The notes: generated from the sequence alone by a model not told the origin. A stretch of DNA of 64,000 nucleotides from Vibrionaceae bacterium (GCA_018222805.1 JAAEZQ010000016.1:1-64000); one strand, 5' to 3'; counted from the stretch's first letter, positions 51,144 to 62,303 are shown. Numbers and translations are program-made.

Positions 51144-52626
51144 AAGGTATCTCCAATATAAAGGTTGTAGGTGGTCCAATAAGGGACATTTTTCCGCCCA
51201 TGCGGCCTACCATAGATTCAACGATTGTTAGTCCAAGCCCTAGTCCGCTCTTACTTACGAACGGTTTTTTCAAATTAGTCCAGTCTTTTGCGGTTAAGTC
51301 ACCGGCATCACGGACTTGGAAAACGATTTTATCTTCACTCGTTTGAACATTCAGTTCAACTGGTGGAACACCATACTTAAGTGCATTACGAAGCAAGTTA
51401 TCAATACAAGTACCAAGCCAGTACACGTTGACTTTAGCAGCCACATCTTCGTTTATGTTGATAAGTACAGCATTATCAAACTCTTCTTCAATCTTATATT
51501 CTAACCATTCAGCAACAGATGGAACCCAGTCCGTTGCAAGCATTTGGTTATCAGATTGCAAATAATCCTTACTCGCCTCCGCCAACTGGCGTAATCTACG
51601 TGTATCTTCGCACAGCCTGCGGAATTCGTCATATACACTTTCTGGTAAGTGCTCAAACTCTCGACGAAATCCTTCAACGGTCATGGACAAGGATGCAATT
51701 GGCGTTCTCAACTCATGAGTTAAAATTTGCAGTACCAGCATACGACTGCGCAATTCTTCCCGTTTACTGTTCCAACGATATACCGCCCAACCGATGACGA
51801 GAAGTATGTTCGCGATGACCAACACAATCATGCTGATACGAAGAATTTGTGAATGATCTTCAACGTCCCAGCATATATTGCCTCGTTTTACGAAACAGCT
51901 TTTATTGTCTGACGCCAGAGAATAGGACAAACCTGCGTTCGCGACGTTTTCTTGCCATAATTCTTTTTCGAACACAAAATATCGATCCCCTCGACGTAAC
52001 CAAAGTTCATTGCCTTCAATGAACATGCTTGCTCCGGCGATCAGCGCATTTATGGCATCATCATTCATGCTTTGCAAGCTTTCTAGTAATTCATCACCCT
52101 CTTCGTTGCCGCGCTCTTTAATATGCATGTATTGAGCAAGCTTTGATCTAAGTTCGGGATGCTTATCTACATAGCGAGCAGCGTAAGTGCCTCCACCAGG
52201 GTGAATGAGTCCACTACGAGAAAACCAGCGTGGTGTAAGCTCTGTGCCTTTACAGATAGCTCGAGTGAACACAAGTGGCTCAGTAATCAAAGGGCTGAGT
52301 GGCAGTTTACCTCGGCAAGTCTTATCTAAACTATAAAGCTGTTGTATGTCTTTTAGCGGATAGTCTGACGTTTGCGGAAGTAATGAGTCAGGCGCAAGTA
52401 ACTTGGTTGGATAATTTGATTGCAGAATACGAATATCATACGACTTAAGAGCTACTTCATAGTTAAATAGCTCTGTAAACGTATCGATTCTCTCTGGTAA
52501 TGAATCGGCTGCTGCCGTTGCCGAAAAAACCGGCAGGATAGTTGCTAAACCGAGCAAAATCTTGTTAATCAAACTGTTACCGTTACTTATTAGATTACGC
52601 CAAACTATACAACAATCTAGAATCAA
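51118..52626 (-). CDS. vxrA: VxrA/WigK sensor histidine kinase
   Basis: This 502-residue kinase has an N-terminal signal or anchor, a periplasmic sensor (about 45-270), and a second membrane helix near residues 277-297. The H-box is LTHELRTPIASL, followed by N (NLLRNALKYG) and G (SGLGLGLTIVES) boxes. It responds to cell-wall damage in V. cholerae. A TTG at 52572 would give a cleaner signal peptide than the ATG at 52626, so the start is uncertain. Confidence 0.88.
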   Translation of the reverse strand: MILDCCIVWRNLISNGNSLINKILLGLATILPVFSATAAADSLPERIDTFTELFNYEVALKSYDIRILQSNYPTKLLAPDSLLPQTSDYPLKDIQQLYSLDKTCRGKLPLSPLITEPLVFTRAICKGTELTPRWFSRSGLIHPGGGTYAARYVDKHPELRSKLAQYMHIKERGNEEGDELLESLQSMNDDAINALIAGASMFIEGNELWLRRGDRYFVFEKELWQENVANAGLSYSLASDNKSCFVKRGNICWDVEDHSQILRISMIVLVIANILLVIGWAVYRWNSKREELRSRMLVLQILTHELRTPIASLSMTVEGFRREFEHLPESVYDEFRRLCEDTRRLRQLAEASKDYLQSDNQMLATDWVPSVAEWLEYKIEEEFDNAVLININEDVAAKVNVYWLGTCIDNLLRNALKYGVPPVELNVQTSEDKIVFQVRDAGDLTAKDWTNLKKPFVSKSGLGLGLTIVESMVGRMGGKMSLIGPPTTFILEIPCETDTASR

Positions 52627-52677
52627 TTGACATCAGGTAACTTCAGGATTTGCATTACTATAACATTGAACCAGAAC

Positions 52678-52704
52678 AAAAAAGGGCCAGCGATTGCTGA
52701 CCCT
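52678..52704 (-). terminator. Intrinsic terminator of pntAB
   Basis: Minus strand AGGGTCAGC and GCTGGCCCT form a 9-bp stem (one G-T pair) with a 4-nt loop followed by six T, separating pntAB from vxrABCDE. Confidence 0.9.
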
Positions 52705-52728
52705 AAATGATTCTAAAGCAGTTTATGA

Positions 52729-54105
52729 TTACAACGCTTTAAAAATATTTTCCACGCTTTCTTTCGCATCGCCAAATAGCATTGACGTGTTTTCTTTAAA
52801 GAACAACGGGTTTTGTACGCCGGCGTAGCCTGTATTCATTGAACGCTTGAATACGACCACGTTTTTAGCGTTCCAAACTTCCAGTACAGGCATACCTGCA
52901 ATTGGACTATTTGGATCTTCCAGCGCGGCTGGGTTAACCGTATCGTTCGCACCAATAACAAGTACTGTATCGGTTTCAGGAAAGTCATCATTGATTTCGT
53001 CCATTTCAAGAACGATATCATAAGGAACTTTTGCTTCTGCCAGCAACACGTTCATGTGACCAGGAAGTCGACCCGCTACAGGGTGGATACCAAAACGTAC
53101 TTCAATACCTTGAGAGCGAAGTGCATCCGAGATCTCATGCACAGGGTACTGAGCTTGCGCTACCGCCATACCGTATCCTGGAGTGATGATGACTGACTTT
53201 GAATTTTTCAGCATTTCAGCCACTTCTTCAGCATTTGTTTCACGGTACTCGCCCTGCTCTTCATCACCAGAAATGATGATCTCCTGACCAAATCCACCAG
53301 CAATAACACTGATGAAAGAGCGGTTCATCGCTTTACACATGATGTAAGACAGAATTGCACCTGAAGAACCAACCAAAGCACCAGTTACGATCAATAGGTC
53401 GTTTGCTAGCATGAAACCTGCCGCTGCCGCTGCCCAGCCAGAGTATGAGTTCAGCATTGAAACGACTACTGGCATATCCGCACCACCGATTGAAGCCACC
53501 AAATGGTAACCAAACGCGAATGCAATCAGCGTCATTACGATAAGAGCGAACATGCTGCCGTCTGCTTTTACGAAGTAAATCATAAGAAGCGTAGACACAA
53601 CAATCGCAGCCAGATTCATTTTATGCTTATGCGGAAGGTTAAGCGGTGAAGAAGAAATCACACCACGTAACTTACCAAATGCAACGATAGAACCGGTAAA
53701 AGTTACCGCACCGATAAACACACCAAGGAATACTTCCACAAGGTGGATTACGTGCTCAGCGTGCGTTGCCGCTTCTGGCGCATCTAGGTAGCTGTTGTAA
53801 CCAACTAGAACGGCAGCCAAACCTACGAAGCTGTGAAGAATCGCAACCAGTTCTGGCATCTCCGTCATTTCTACTTTCTTAGCGTAGAAAATACCGATCG
53901 CACCACCGATCGCCATGGCGATAATGATCCAGCCAAAACCTTGAGCATCCGGGCTAAAGATCGTCGCGATCAACGCGATCGTCATACCAGCGATGCCGTA
54001 GTAGTTACCATTACGTGCAGATTCTTGCTTAGAAAGCCCCGCCAAACTCATAATGAAAAATAATGCAGCTACAATGTAAGCTGCTTGTACTAATCCTGCA
54101 GACAT
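52729..54105 (-). CDS. pntB: NAD(P) transhydrogenase subunit beta
   Basis: This 458-residue subunit has about eight to nine membrane helices (residues 1-270) and a C-terminal NADP(H)-binding domain with [37 protein letters not shown] and [14 protein letters not shown]. With PntA it forms the proton-translocating transhydrogenase that makes NADPH from NADH. It follows pntA by 9 bp. Confidence 0.95.
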   Translation of the reverse strand: MSAGLVQAAYIVAALFFIMSLAGLSKQESARNGNYYGIAGMTIALIATIFSPDAQGFGWIIIAMAIGGAIGIFYAKKVEMTEMPELVAILHSFVGLAAVLVGYNSYLDAPEAATHAEHVIHLVEVFLGVFIGAVTFTGSIVAFGKLRGVISSSPLNLPHKHKMNLAAIVVSTLLMIYFVKADGSMFALIVMTLIAFAFGYHLVASIGGADMPVVVSMLNSYSGWAAAAAGFMLANDLLIVTGALVGSSGAILSYIMCKAMNRSFISVIAGGFGQEIIISGDEEQGEYRETNAEEVAEMLKNSKSVIITPGYGMAVAQAQYPVHEISDALRSQGIEVRFGIHPVAGRLPGHMNVLLAEAKVPYDIVLEMDEINDDFPETDTVLVIGANDTVNPAALEDPNSPIAGMPVLEVWNAKNVVVFKRSMNTGYAGVQNPLFFKENTSMLFGDAKESVENIFKAL

Positions 54106-54114
54106 TGTGACTCC

Positions 54115-55671
54115 TTATTTATCTTTGCGGAACATTTCAAGCATACGCTTGGTGACGGTGAAACCACCGAATATGTTGATACTTGCAATCAACACGGCGA
54201 TGAACGAAAGGAAGGATACGACGCCATTACCTTGTCCAATTTGTAACAACGCACCGACAACAATAATGCCCGAAATAGCGTTAGTTACAGACATAAGCGG
54301 CGTGTGCAGCGCATGTGTCACGTTCCAGACAACGTAATAACCTACAACACACGCTAATACGAATACCGTAAAGTGCGAAAGGAAAGCAGCAGGAGCTACC
54401 GATGCGATCCAAGCAAACGCCCCGACACCAACGGCCAAACCAACAAGTTTTTTCGTAGGAGAAACTGGCTCTTCGACTTTTGGCTCTTTCTTAACCACTG
54501 GTTCTTGTTTAGCTTGAGGTTGAGCTGAAACTTGAATTGGTGGCGCAGGCCAAGTAATTTCACCTTCTTTAACAACAGTCACACCACGAAGTACAACGTC
54601 TTCAAAGTCGATATCAATGTTGCCGTCCTTCTCTTTGCAAAGAAGTTTTAGTAGGTTTACAAGGTTTGTTGCGTAAAGCTGAGAAGATTGCGTTGGCAAG
54701 CGGCCTACCATGTCTGTGTAACCAACAATTTTAACGCCGTTGTCAGTCATGATAACCTGATCTTTCACTGTGTACTCACAGTTACCGCCGTTCGCAGCCG
54801 CCAAGTCTACTATCACGCTACCTGCTTTCATGCTGTCGACCATCTCTTTGGTGATCAGCTTCGGCGCAGGTTTTCCAGGGATCAAAGCAGTTGTGATGAT
54901 GATATCAACATCTTTCGCTTGCTCAGCGTATAACTCAGCCGCTTTCTTGTTGAAGTCATCAGACATCTCTTTTGCATAGCCGTCGCCAGAGCCAGAATCT
55001 TCTTGGAAGTCCACTGTCAGGAACTCGGCTCCCATGGACTCAACTTGCTCTTTTACCTCAGGACGTACATCGAATGCACGTACAATAGCGCCAAGACTGC
55101 CTGCTGCGCCGATCGCAGCCAAACCTGCAACACCCGCACCCGCAACTAAAACTTTCGCAGGTGGAACTTTACCAGCGGCAGTAATTTGACCTGTAAAGAA
55201 ACGACCAAATTCATGAGCAGCCTCAACGACCGCACGGTAACCCGCGATGTTAGCCATTGAAGAAAGTGCATCTAATGCTTGAGCTCGAGAGATACGAGGA
55301 ACGGAATCCATTGCCAGAACGTTAATGTTCTTAGTGGAAAGCTGTTCCATTAGCTCTGCATTTTGTGCAGGCCAAATAAAGCTGATAAGTGTTGCACCAT
55401 CTTGTAGTAGCGCAATTTCGTCGATGCCTTTATCTTCATCTACGAGTGGCGCATTTACTTTCAGGATAAGACCTGATGTCCAAACTTCGTCACTAGAAAC
55501 GATTTTCGCACCTGCAGCTTCATAAGCAGCATCATCGAAACTCGCTAGCACCCCCGCTTGAGATTCGATTGCGACGTCAAACCCCAACTTAATTAACTGC
55601 TCAACCGACTTTGGTGATGCAGCTACTCGCGATTCACCCGCGAGTATCTCTCTAGGTACACCGATTTGCAA
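54115..55671 (-). CDS. pntA: NAD(P) transhydrogenase subunit alpha
   Basis: This 518-residue subunit has an N-terminal NAD(H)-binding domain with [17 protein letters not shown], then [23 protein letters not shown] Pro/Lys/Glu linker (about 375-410) and four C-terminal membrane helices follow. It is the first gene of pntAB. An intergenic region of 434 bp lies upstream. Confidence 0.95.
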   Translation of the reverse strand: MQIGVPREILAGESRVAASPKSVEQLIKLGFDVAIESQAGVLASFDDAAYEAAGAKIVSSDEVWTSGLILKVNAPLVDEDKGIDEIALLQDGATLISFIWPAQNAELMEQLSTKNINVLAMDSVPRISRAQALDALSSMANIAGYRAVVEAAHEFGRFFTGQITAAGKVPPAKVLVAGAGVAGLAAIGAAGSLGAIVRAFDVRPEVKEQVESMGAEFLTVDFQEDSGSGDGYAKEMSDDFNKKAAELYAEQAKDVDIIITTALIPGKPAPKLITKEMVDSMKAGSVIVDLAAANGGNCEYTVKDQVIMTDNGVKIVGYTDMVGRLPTQSSQLYATNLVNLLKLLCKEKDGNIDIDFEDVVLRGVTVVKEGEITWPAPPIQVSAQPQAKQEPVVKKEPKVEEPVSPTKKLVGLAVGVGAFAWIASVAPAAFLSHFTVFVLACVVGYYVVWNVTHALHTPLMSVTNAISGIIVVGALLQIGQGNGVVSFLSFIAVLIASINIFGGFTVTKRMLEMFRKDK

Positions 55672-56105
55672 AACGCATACTCCTTGTATACATATCTAAT
55701 TAATTAGTCCCAAAAAGAGCTGTGCTCTACTCTAATTCTTTTTTATTTCTTTCTGTTTAACTACACAAGATAAATACAAATAAAACACCGATGTTTGGGT
55801 TCACCTATTTGCATTCAATACCCTGTTCAACAGCCCTGTTATATTCTTTTTGTATCTAAGGAGCGTCATGACTGCAAGTGTTTTGTTATATAAACACAAA
55901 ATTTCATTACATATAACGTTAAGTAATCAAATTTACTCTATTTGAGCCCTAAAAGTATGGAAATATCGTACGCAAAAAAGAGGTCCAACCAGGCTCTAAC
56001 TAAATCCTTAACTAACAGTTGTTTAAGTCTTAAAAAAGAAAGAGCCATCAGCATATATACTAATGGCTCTTATTAAGATGATTCGCATCAAATTACAGTG
56101 ATTTG
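55672..56105. other. Intergenic region upstream of pntA
   Basis: This AT-rich 434-bp region holds the pntAB promoter and, at its left end, the terminator of the convergently oriented next gene. I saw no ORF or clear operator. Confidence 0.45.
56033..56070 (-). terminator. Intrinsic terminator of the HlyU-family gene
   Basis: Minus strand AGAGCCAT and ATGGCTCT form an 8-bp stem with a 14-nt loop followed by TTCTTTTTT, shortly after the hlyU-like stop. Confidence 0.82.
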
Positions 56106-56387
56106 TTAATCGAAGATCTTGTCACCCATTTGATCAATGAACAGTTGTGATTTCTTCAACATTAGCTCGTTGGCATCTACTTCTGAAGCCAGTAGATCTG
56201 AACGTATGAAACAATGAGTCTTTCGCTCCCCATCAATCTCTTTTTCAATTCGTCCTGCAATACGAAATTGACCACCTTCAGCTATGCTTTCCTGAAAGAT
56301 CAGAAAGCCTTTGTATTCCACTGGCTCTACGGTTTTCACTTCGACAGATTTTTCACTGCCTCCAAACAAACGAGAAAAGAATCCCAC
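56106..56387 (-). CDS. HlyU-family small protein
   Basis: This 93-residue protein starts at GTG 56387, encoding MGFFSRLFGG, with AAGGAGG five bases upstream. A longer GTG start at 56408 is not supported by a ribosome-binding site. It has the PF10115 (HlyU) look, EYKGFLIFQESI and CFIRSDLLASE. This is different from the ArsR-type V. cholerae HlyU. The role is unclear. Confidence 0.72.
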   Translation of the reverse strand: MGFFSRLFGGSEKSVEVKTVEPVEYKGFLIFQESIAEGGQFRIAGRIEKEIDGERKTHCFIRSDLLASEVDANELMLKKSQLFIDQMGDKIFD

Positions 56388-56736
56388 AAATCCTCCTTGG
56401 GCCCACACAACCTCTATACTTACTAGATACAGTGTTGAGCATTCATACTTATTATTTACTTAAGAATTGGTTTCTCATACCAATCCTGCGCTTTATGCTC
56501 ATCATAACGGGTATGTGAAAAAATAACAGACACATCATTGTTGCGATTCGCGTCTATCGTTGCTGTTACCCGGTTACTCATAGCATGTACTTAACCACTT
56601 AGTTAACAACACAGGTGAACTTCTAGTGGAAAATTGCTACGATACTGAAAGCTTATAATCTACAATGACAATATCAACCAGATGCGTATTGTGATTAATT
56701 TATGTATTTAACTAATTTTGTAGGCAATTTTTTCAA
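56388..56736. other. Divergent intergenic region
   Basis: This 349-bp region must hold promoters for the HlyU-family gene (leftward) and the membrane diguanylate cyclase gene (rightward). Nothing else was recognised. Confidence 0.4.
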
Positions 56737-57981
56737 ATGTCCTCATCCTTAATGACATCATCAGGCTTTAAATTCGTTTTCCCAATAGTACTGTTGGGTT
56801 TAGCGATATCAAGTATGAATAATATTATTCAGATGACTCAGTCAAACTGGGGAATTGCCGCAAATTTACCTTATATACTGCTGGGTTGTGCACTTCTACT
56901 TTGCTACTCATTTAAGCAAGGACGAGAGTCCATGGTATGCGTCTCTATGCTACTTGCTTACTTTATAATCCAACACCGCCTTCAAGTACCGCTTAGTAGC
57001 GGGACGGCGCTGATCGAGTTAACAATGCTTGCGACATTGCTACCGATTTCCTTTCTGGCCGTCTTTCTGTTTAGTAAAGATGGCGCAAACTCAAAAGCCA
57101 TGTTTGTCTATGTTTTGATGTTGGCAATATTTCTGCTGTGGTCTTATATTACACTTAAGTTTCACATTAAAGGGCGATTCGAGGACTGGACAAACGGTAT
57201 TTTGTTTATCGTACCAAGTATATCCAAACTCCCTTTCATTCTCGTATTATATTGTCTTGGCATCGTCGGGTTTCTGGGCATCCTAGTCTTAAGAACCAAC
57301 AAAATCATCCATGCTATGGCCTACTCCGCAATGGCACTCGCCTCTACTACGTTTATCTTTTTCGATGTTCAATACATTTCAAGCACCATGTTTACTTTAG
57401 CAGGGCTACTTATGATTGTGTATTCAACAACCGCTAGCCATCATCTTGCCTTTACAGATAGTTTGACTCTCATCCCAAGCCGTAGGGCACTTGATCTTGA
57501 TTTTAAAGATATGGATGGTAAGTACACCATCGCAATGTTAGATGTTGATCATTTTAAAAATTTTAACGATACGTACGGGCATGATACAGGCGACAACGTC
57601 CTTAAACTCGTTGCAACCTTGCTAATGAAAACACGCGGTGGGGCTAAAGTTTATCGTTTTGGTGGTGAAGAGTTCACTATTCTATTTAAAGGAAAATACT
57701 CTGAAGATTGTTTAAAACAATTAGAGGAAGTCCATAAGTCGATTGCAAATTATAAAGTGGTCCTTCGTGACTCAGCATCTCGCCCGGACGATAATAAACA
57801 AGGGCAAAAGAAGCGCGGAAATGAAAGGGTGAACAGAAAGACGGTATCAGTAACGGTTAGTATTGGTGTTGCAGACAGCCGAAATGCATTAGATCCAGAA
57901 GACGTCCTCTCATTAGCAGATGAAGCTCTGTATCAGGCAAAAGATTCTGGCCGAAATTGTATTAAATGTTTTAGTAGTTAG
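56737..57981 (+). CDS. Membrane diguanylate cyclase (GGDEF)
   Basis: This 414-residue protein has about seven N-terminal membrane helices (about 15-235) followed by a GGDEF domain (about 245-412) with active-site loop GGEEF near residue 308. Asp and Asn of LDVDHFKNFNDTYGHDTGD are in place, so the cyclase should be active. The I-site position reads RGGA rather than RxxD, so product inhibition may be absent. It converges with the next gene with 7 bp between them. Confidence 0.87.
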   Translation: MSSSLMTSSGFKFVFPIVLLGLAISSMNNIIQMTQSNWGIAANLPYILLGCALLLCYSFKQGRESMVCVSMLLAYFIIQHRLQVPLSSGTALIELTMLATLLPISFLAVFLFSKDGANSKAMFVYVLMLAIFLLWSYITLKFHIKGRFEDWTNGILFIVPSISKLPFILVLYCLGIVGFLGILVLRTNKIIHAMAYSAMALASTTFIFFDVQYISSTMFTLAGLLMIVYSTTASHHLAFTDSLTLIPSRRALDLDFKDMDGKYTIAMLDVDHFKNFNDTYGHDTGDNVLKLVATLLMKTRGGAKVYRFGGEEFTILFKGKYSEDCLKQLEEVHKSIANYKVVLRDSASRPDDNKQGQKKRGNERVNRKTVSVTVSIGVADSRNALDPEDVLSLADEALYQAKDSGRNCIKCFSS

Positions 57982-57988
57982 TTTAATT

Positions 57989-58927
57989 TCAATTTTTATT
58001 TACCAAGGTATAAGTATCACGACCTCGAGATTTTGATGTGTAAAGTGCTCTATCGACCATTTCATACAAATCAGCTTTTTGTTCTTTTCCGGTAGCTTGA
58101 AAAGCAAACACACCTTGTGACACCGTCACTCTCTTTGAGATGCTTGAATACTGATGCGGATAGTCAAGGAAAGCAATCACCTCTTGAATACGTTCGGCTT
58201 CTCTTTCTGCCATTCGCCCATCGGTAGTACTTAGCAGTACGACAAACTCCTCTCCGCCATAACGCCCAACATATTCTCCAGAACGGCAAAAGGTCGCTTT
58301 GAGTTGACTTGCAATAGCCTGCAAACATCGATCCCCTTCTATGTGACCATAGTTATCGTTGAACGCCTTAAAAAAATCGACATCTAACAAAATCATCGCC
58401 ATTGGCATACGACGGCGGCCATGCCACGCAACCATCGACTCAAGCTTTTGGTCAATGTATCTGCGATTATAAAGCTTCGTTAATCCATCCTCGTTCGCCT
58501 GTTGGGTTAGAAGTTGATTCACTTTTTCAAGCTGTGCTGTCGCTTGTTTTAACTCACGCCTCATGTGAGCAATGCGCTGCATGGCGATGAGCTTGGAATT
58601 TAGAACGAGTTTATCAACGGGCTTGATAAGGTAATCATCACCACCTGCTTCTATCGCCTTAGCGATAATCTCAGGTTCTTCATGGCTACTAAGGAAAATA
58701 ATGGGAATCCAGTCAGTAAAAGCTTCTCTGATAGATAGTGAAAGTTCAAAGCCGTTCATTTCCGGCATAGAGATATCGAGCAAGACCAGTTCGGGGTCGA
58801 AACTCTCATAAATATTTAATGCTTCTGTACCACTGCCTACTGTTCTAACGATATGCCCTAGTTGTTTCAAACGAATAGCCAATTGCATTCTGTCTAATTG
58901 AACATCGTCAACCAGTAGAATGCGCAT
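57989..58927 (-). CDS. Response regulator-diguanylate cyclase (REC-GGDEF)
   Basis: This 312-residue protein starts at ATG 58927 (RILLVDDVQLDR), preceded by AAAGGGACA. An in-frame GTG at 58960 is less likely. The receiver domain has Asp in LVLLDISMP. A linker coil leads to a GGDEF domain with RYGGEEFVVLL. The upstream I-site position reads RSGE instead of RxxD. The partner kinase is not adjacent. A matS site lies in this gene. Confidence 0.88.
   Translation of the reverse strand: MRILLVDDVQLDRMQLAIRLKQLGHIVRTVGSGTEALNIYESFDPELVLLDISMPEMNGFELSLSIREAFTDWIPIIFLSSHEEPEIIAKAIEAGGDDYLIKPVDKLVLNSKLIAMQRIAHMRRELKQATAQLEKVNQLLTQQANEDGLTKLYNRRYIDQKLESMVAWHGRRRMPMAMILLDVDFFKAFNDNYGHIEGDRCLQAIASQLKATFCRSGEYVGRYGGEEFVVLLSTTDGRMAEREAERIQEVIAFLDYPHQYSSISKRVTVSQGVFAFQATGKEQKADLYEMVDRALYTSKSRGRDTYTLVNKN
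58117..58129. promoter_or_regulatory. matS site (MatP binding), perfect match
   Basis: GTGACACCGTCAC fits the matS consensus at every position. It lies in the REC-GGDEF gene. Confidence 0.8.
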
Positions 58928-59132
58928 TGATGTCCCTTTAGGCTGCATAAGGTATTCCACTATCTTACTTTCTCTTTCTTAACCATATATCATATTCAAC
59001 GCTTCGTTGCATCGTGCCAGCTCTTAAGTGCTATATTTTTGTTTAATTGTCGCGTAATCAAAAGACTATAATGGTAGATATTTGAAACATTTGATATTAC
59101 TATTCCCGCCTTTTTGTAATGAGAGACACAGC

Positions 59133-59570
59133 ATGTCAGAAGCAACTAACACCGAAAGCAAAAAAATCGATCTAGAAACCATTTCTCCTGAGCTACGTAA
59201 AGTTATTGAATTCGACGAAGTTCCAGAGCAAATGTTCGAAATGGTTACCTCTATCCATGAAGTGTCAGAAGAAGCCGTTCGCGCATCTTGGGACGAAATG
59301 CCAGCAAGTGCTCAAAACATTCTGGATAACTTTGAACAGTTCCATGCTCTAGTTTCGGTAGGCCAAGCATTCGCTGGTATTAACGTAATGGAAGAATTCC
59401 CAACCCTTAATCTGCCAGAAAACATGACAGATGAAGATAAAGAAGAGTACCGAGCTCAGTTGCTAGACAATGTTCTTCACAACTGTGTGAAAGACATGGT
59501 TAAGCAAATGAAAAAAGCTCGTCGTGATCCTCTACTAAAGCGTGAGTTTAAAGAAGTGTTTGCGAAGTAA
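59133..59570 (+). CDS. Small acidic protein (DUF3069-like)
   Basis: This 145-residue acidic helical protein starts at ATG 59133 (SEATNTESKK), which has GAGAGACACAGC upstream. A longer upstream start adds 17 residues without support. Looks like the DUF3069 family of Vibrio and relatives, of unknown function. It stands alone and ends in a strong terminator. Confidence 0.7.
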   Translation: MSEATNTESKKIDLETISPELRKVIEFDEVPEQMFEMVTSIHEVSEEAVRASWDEMPASAQNILDNFEQFHALVSVGQAFAGINVMEEFPTLNLPENMTDEDKEEYRAQLLDNVLHNCVKDMVKQMKKARRDPLLKREFKEVFAK

Positions 59571-59610
59571 CCTGAACACGGATTAACTGACATTCAGTGA
59601 AAAAGTAAAG

Positions 59611-59638
59611 AAAGGGCCGCATTGTGCGGCCCTTTGTT
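59611..59638 (+). terminator. Intrinsic terminator
   Basis: AAAGGGCCGC and GCGGCCCTTT form a 10-bp stem with a 5-nt loop and GTTGTT after it, downstream of the DUF3069-like gene. It may also serve modC from the other side. Confidence 0.88.
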
Positions 59639-59706
59639 GTTAGGTATGAAGAAACGTAACCTTAAACACATTATTACCAGACGTGTCCGTGCGGCTTTGT
59701 AGACCA

Positions 59707-60825
59707 TCAATGATCAGAATGTGGTGAAAAAGCAATGTCGCGTTGAGTCACACTCACCCCTTTCACTTGTGCGTAGACTGAGTCACCAGGTTTTAAGTTG
59801 AGATCATCAAGTGCCCAAGGGGTAATTTTTGCCCATAAACAGCAACTCTCATCCAACTGCAAAGATATCGTTATACTCTGCTTATCGTCTCCTACATTTA
59901 CTTGCTCTATAGACTGAACAATCGCAGGCAAAACATTTCGAATCGATGTGCCAACGGGACGCTCTAGTGCTATAGAGACATCGCTAGCTCGTACCTGAAG
60001 TCGAATCGGAGTACCCGGTTCACCCTCAATCTTTTGCACCCAAAGTGATGCTCTATGACCAAGCTTTACAGAAGTCAGCGCATATTGATCGTGATGAGCC
60101 ACGATCTTCCCTTCAAACAAGCTACTATGTTCAGAAAAAGACTGCCATGGTCTCATTGCGTGAGAGGCCCAGACCTCTTCCAGCTTTCCTGAAGTCACAA
60201 TTCGACCGCGCTCAATAATAGACAAGTTCTGCGCCAGTCTGATGATCTCCTGTAGACTATGTGTCACATAGACTATGGGAATATTTACTTTTTCAGATAG
60301 CTCCTCGAGAAAAGGCATCACTTCTCGCTTTCTGGGCATGTCTAACGATGCTAATGGCTCATCCATTAACAACAAATTTGGTTTAGACAACAATGCACGC
60401 GCTATTGCAACACGTTGTCTTTCTCCACCAGAAAGTGACGCAGGGAAACGCTTCAGTAGCGGCTTTATGGAGAGAAGCTCTGTAACGGCATCAAAGTAAG
60501 CATCGTCTTTTACTCTGACGCCATACATCAAGTTCCCTTTTACTGAATAGTGTGGGAATAAACGTGAGTCCTGAAAAACATAGCCAATCTTACGCTTGTG
60601 AGTCGGTAAGTTTATCGACTTCTCACTATCATACAAAACGTGATCACCAATGGTAACTTTACCTTGTGTCGGAGTAATTAGCCCACTGATCACATTGATT
60701 AACGTTGTTTTACCTGCACCTGATCGACCAAACAGTGCACTTATACCGTTACAGGGTAACTCGAGATCAATATCAAAGTCAGTTTCACCAAGGGACTGTT
60801 TAAATAGAACTCTAATGCTCATCAT
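59707..60825 (-). CDS. modC: Molybdate ABC transporter ATP-binding protein
   Basis: This protein has about 372 residues. The N-terminal ABC ATPase has Walker A GRSGAGKT, signature [15 protein letters not shown] and Walker [13 protein letters not shown], followed by a C-terminal TOBE (molybdate-binding) region (about 300-365). The start at ATG 60825 overlaps the modB stop by four bases (ATGA), so coupling is expected. It energises molybdate import for molybdenum cofactor enzymes. Confidence 0.92.
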   Translation of the reverse strand: MMSIRVLFKQSLGETDFDIDLELPCNGISALFGRSGAGKTTLINVISGLITPTQGKVTIGDHVLYDSEKSINLPTHKRKIGYVFQDSRLFPHYSVKGNLMYGVRVKDDAYFDAVTELLSIKPLLKRFPASLSGGERQRVAIARALLSKPNLLLMDEPLASLDMPRKREVMPFLEELSEKVNIPIVYVTHSLQEIIRLAQNLSIIERGRIVTSGKLEEVWASHAMRPWQSFSEHSSLFEGKIVAHHDQYALTSVKLGHRASLWVQKIEGEPGTPIRLQVRASDVSIALERPVGTSIRNVLPAIVQSIEQVNVGDDKQSITISLQLDESCCLWAKITPWALDDLNLKPGDSVYAQVKGVSVTQRDIAFSPHSDH

Positions 60826-61508
60826 TTCGCTCCCAGTCGGCTCGAAGCTTTTCGATTCAGCCACTCAGATGCCATTAATGTGGATAACGCCAGTGCGATT
60901 GAAATAATACAAAGGCGTGCCGCTTCCATCTCTGCGCCGGGCGTTTCTATAAAGTTGTACATAGCTAGTGGTATGGTTTGTGTCTCTCCGGGAATATTAG
61001 ATACAAAGCTAATGGTTGCTCCAAACTCGCCCAAGCTACGCGCAAACGACAGCATTGTTCCGGTAATAATACCAGGGATAGTTAAGGGCAATGTAATTGT
61101 CATAAATACTTTTAGCCGAGAAGCACCCAGTGTTGAGGCTGCATGTTCAAGTTTAGGGTCGACACTTTCTAAACTTAAACGGACAGAACGAACCATAAGT
61201 GGCAGTGCGACGACAATACAAGCGACAACCGCCCCTTTCCAATTAAAGCTAAACACCAAACCGAAATGTTCATAGAGCCAACTACCGATGAACCCCTGCC
61301 GTCCAAGAGATAACAGCAGCAAATAACCAATAACAACCGGAGGTAAGACCAAAGGCAAATGAATTAGGCTATCAAGGACTGACTTGCCAAAGAAGGTTTT
61401 GCGAGAAAGTAACCAAGCAAATAAAACTCCTAAAGGGATAAGCCAAAGTACCGCGTACGTACCGACTTTCAGGCTTAAAATTAAAGCTTGGTATTCAAGT
61501 TCTGTCAC
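60822..61508 (-). CDS. modB: Molybdate ABC transporter permease
   Basis: This 228-residue permease has five membrane helices and the EAA-like loop [21 protein letters not shown] near residues 130-150. It overlaps modA and modC by four bases on each side. It forms the dimeric channel for molybdate. Confidence 0.92.
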   Translation of the reverse strand: MTELEYQALILSLKVGTYAVLWLIPLGVLFAWLLSRKTFFGKSVLDSLIHLPLVLPPVVIGYLLLLSLGRQGFIGSWLYEHFGLVFSFNWKGAVVACIVVALPLMVRSVRLSLESVDPKLEHAASTLGASRLKVFMTITLPLTIPGIITGTMLSFARSLGEFGATISFVSNIPGETQTIPLAMYNFIETPGAEMEAARLCIISIALALSTLMASEWLNRKASSRLGAK

Positions 61509-62272
61509 TCTTGATCCTTATTACTGAAACCATATTTAATAAAGACATCTTTAGCATCATCTGTACGCAGGTATCGGAAGAACTGCTCTGATTCCGTGGA
61601 ATCATTAACAATAGCAGCCGGATAGACGATTGCTGAGTGCGTATCACTCGCGAACTCATCTACAATTGTTACTTTATCTGTCAGTAATGCATCCGTTTTG
61701 TACACAATGCCTAATGGCGCTTCTCCACGCTCTACTAGAGCTAACGCAAGACGGACATTCTTAGCGGGAGCTACGCTAAATTGGAGGTATTTCCATACGT
61801 CCAGTGTAGTCAGTGATTCTTTAGCGTACATCCCCACAGGTACAGAAGTCGGATTACCTAGCGCAAGACGTCCATCATTCAACGCGGCTTGCCACGCTTT
61901 ACCGTCTGAAAAATTAAAAGCCTTCGTGTTGGACGACTTAGGAGCAATCAGAACCAGACTATTTCCCACCAAATTAGTGACATTGTCACTTAGAATGACC
62001 TTTTCACCCACCAGATAGTTCATCCACTTGGTATTTGCTGAGATGAAAACATCGGCAGGTGCTCCGTTCATTATTTGACGAGCGATAGACGAGGAACCAC
62101 CGTAAACAGGTGTAACCGTAACGCCAAACTTGTCTTCAAAATTTTGTACGATTTCGTCGATCGCATTGGTCATAGAAGACGCTGCGTACACTTTGATATT
62201 TGTTTCTGCATTTGCTGAAAATGCAGTGCTCAATATTGCCGTTAGGCAAGCATGCGTTTTCCACGCTCTCAT
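61505..62272 (-). CDS. modA: Molybdate-binding periplasmic protein
   Basis: This 255-residue protein has a signal peptide ending near FSANAETN. It has the family blocks VYAASSMTNAIDEI, YGGSSSIARQIMNGAPADVFISAN and the PVGMYAKESL segment. It binds molybdate or tungstate in the periplasm. It is the first gene of modABC. A perfect 16-bp palindrome lies about 32 bp upstream of the start. A perfect matS lies in the gene. Confidence 0.93.
   Translation of the reverse strand: MRAWKTHACLTAILSTAFSANAETNIKVYAASSMTNAIDEIVQNFEDKFGVTVTPVYGGSSSIARQIMNGAPADVFISANTKWMNYLVGEKVILSDNVTNLVGNSLVLIAPKSSNTKAFNFSDGKAWQAALNDGRLALGNPTSVPVGMYAKESLTTLDVWKYLQFSVAPAKNVRLALALVERGEAPLGIVYKTDALLTDKVTIVDEFASDTHSAIVYPAAIVNDSTESEQFFRYLRTDDAKDVFIKYGFSNKDQE
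61977..61989. promoter_or_regulatory. matS site (MatP binding), perfect match
   Basis: GTGACATTGTCAC fits the matS consensus at every position. It lies in modA. Confidence 0.8.
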
Positions 62273-62303
62273 TAATAGATTCCTTTGACAGACAAGCTAG
62301 AAA

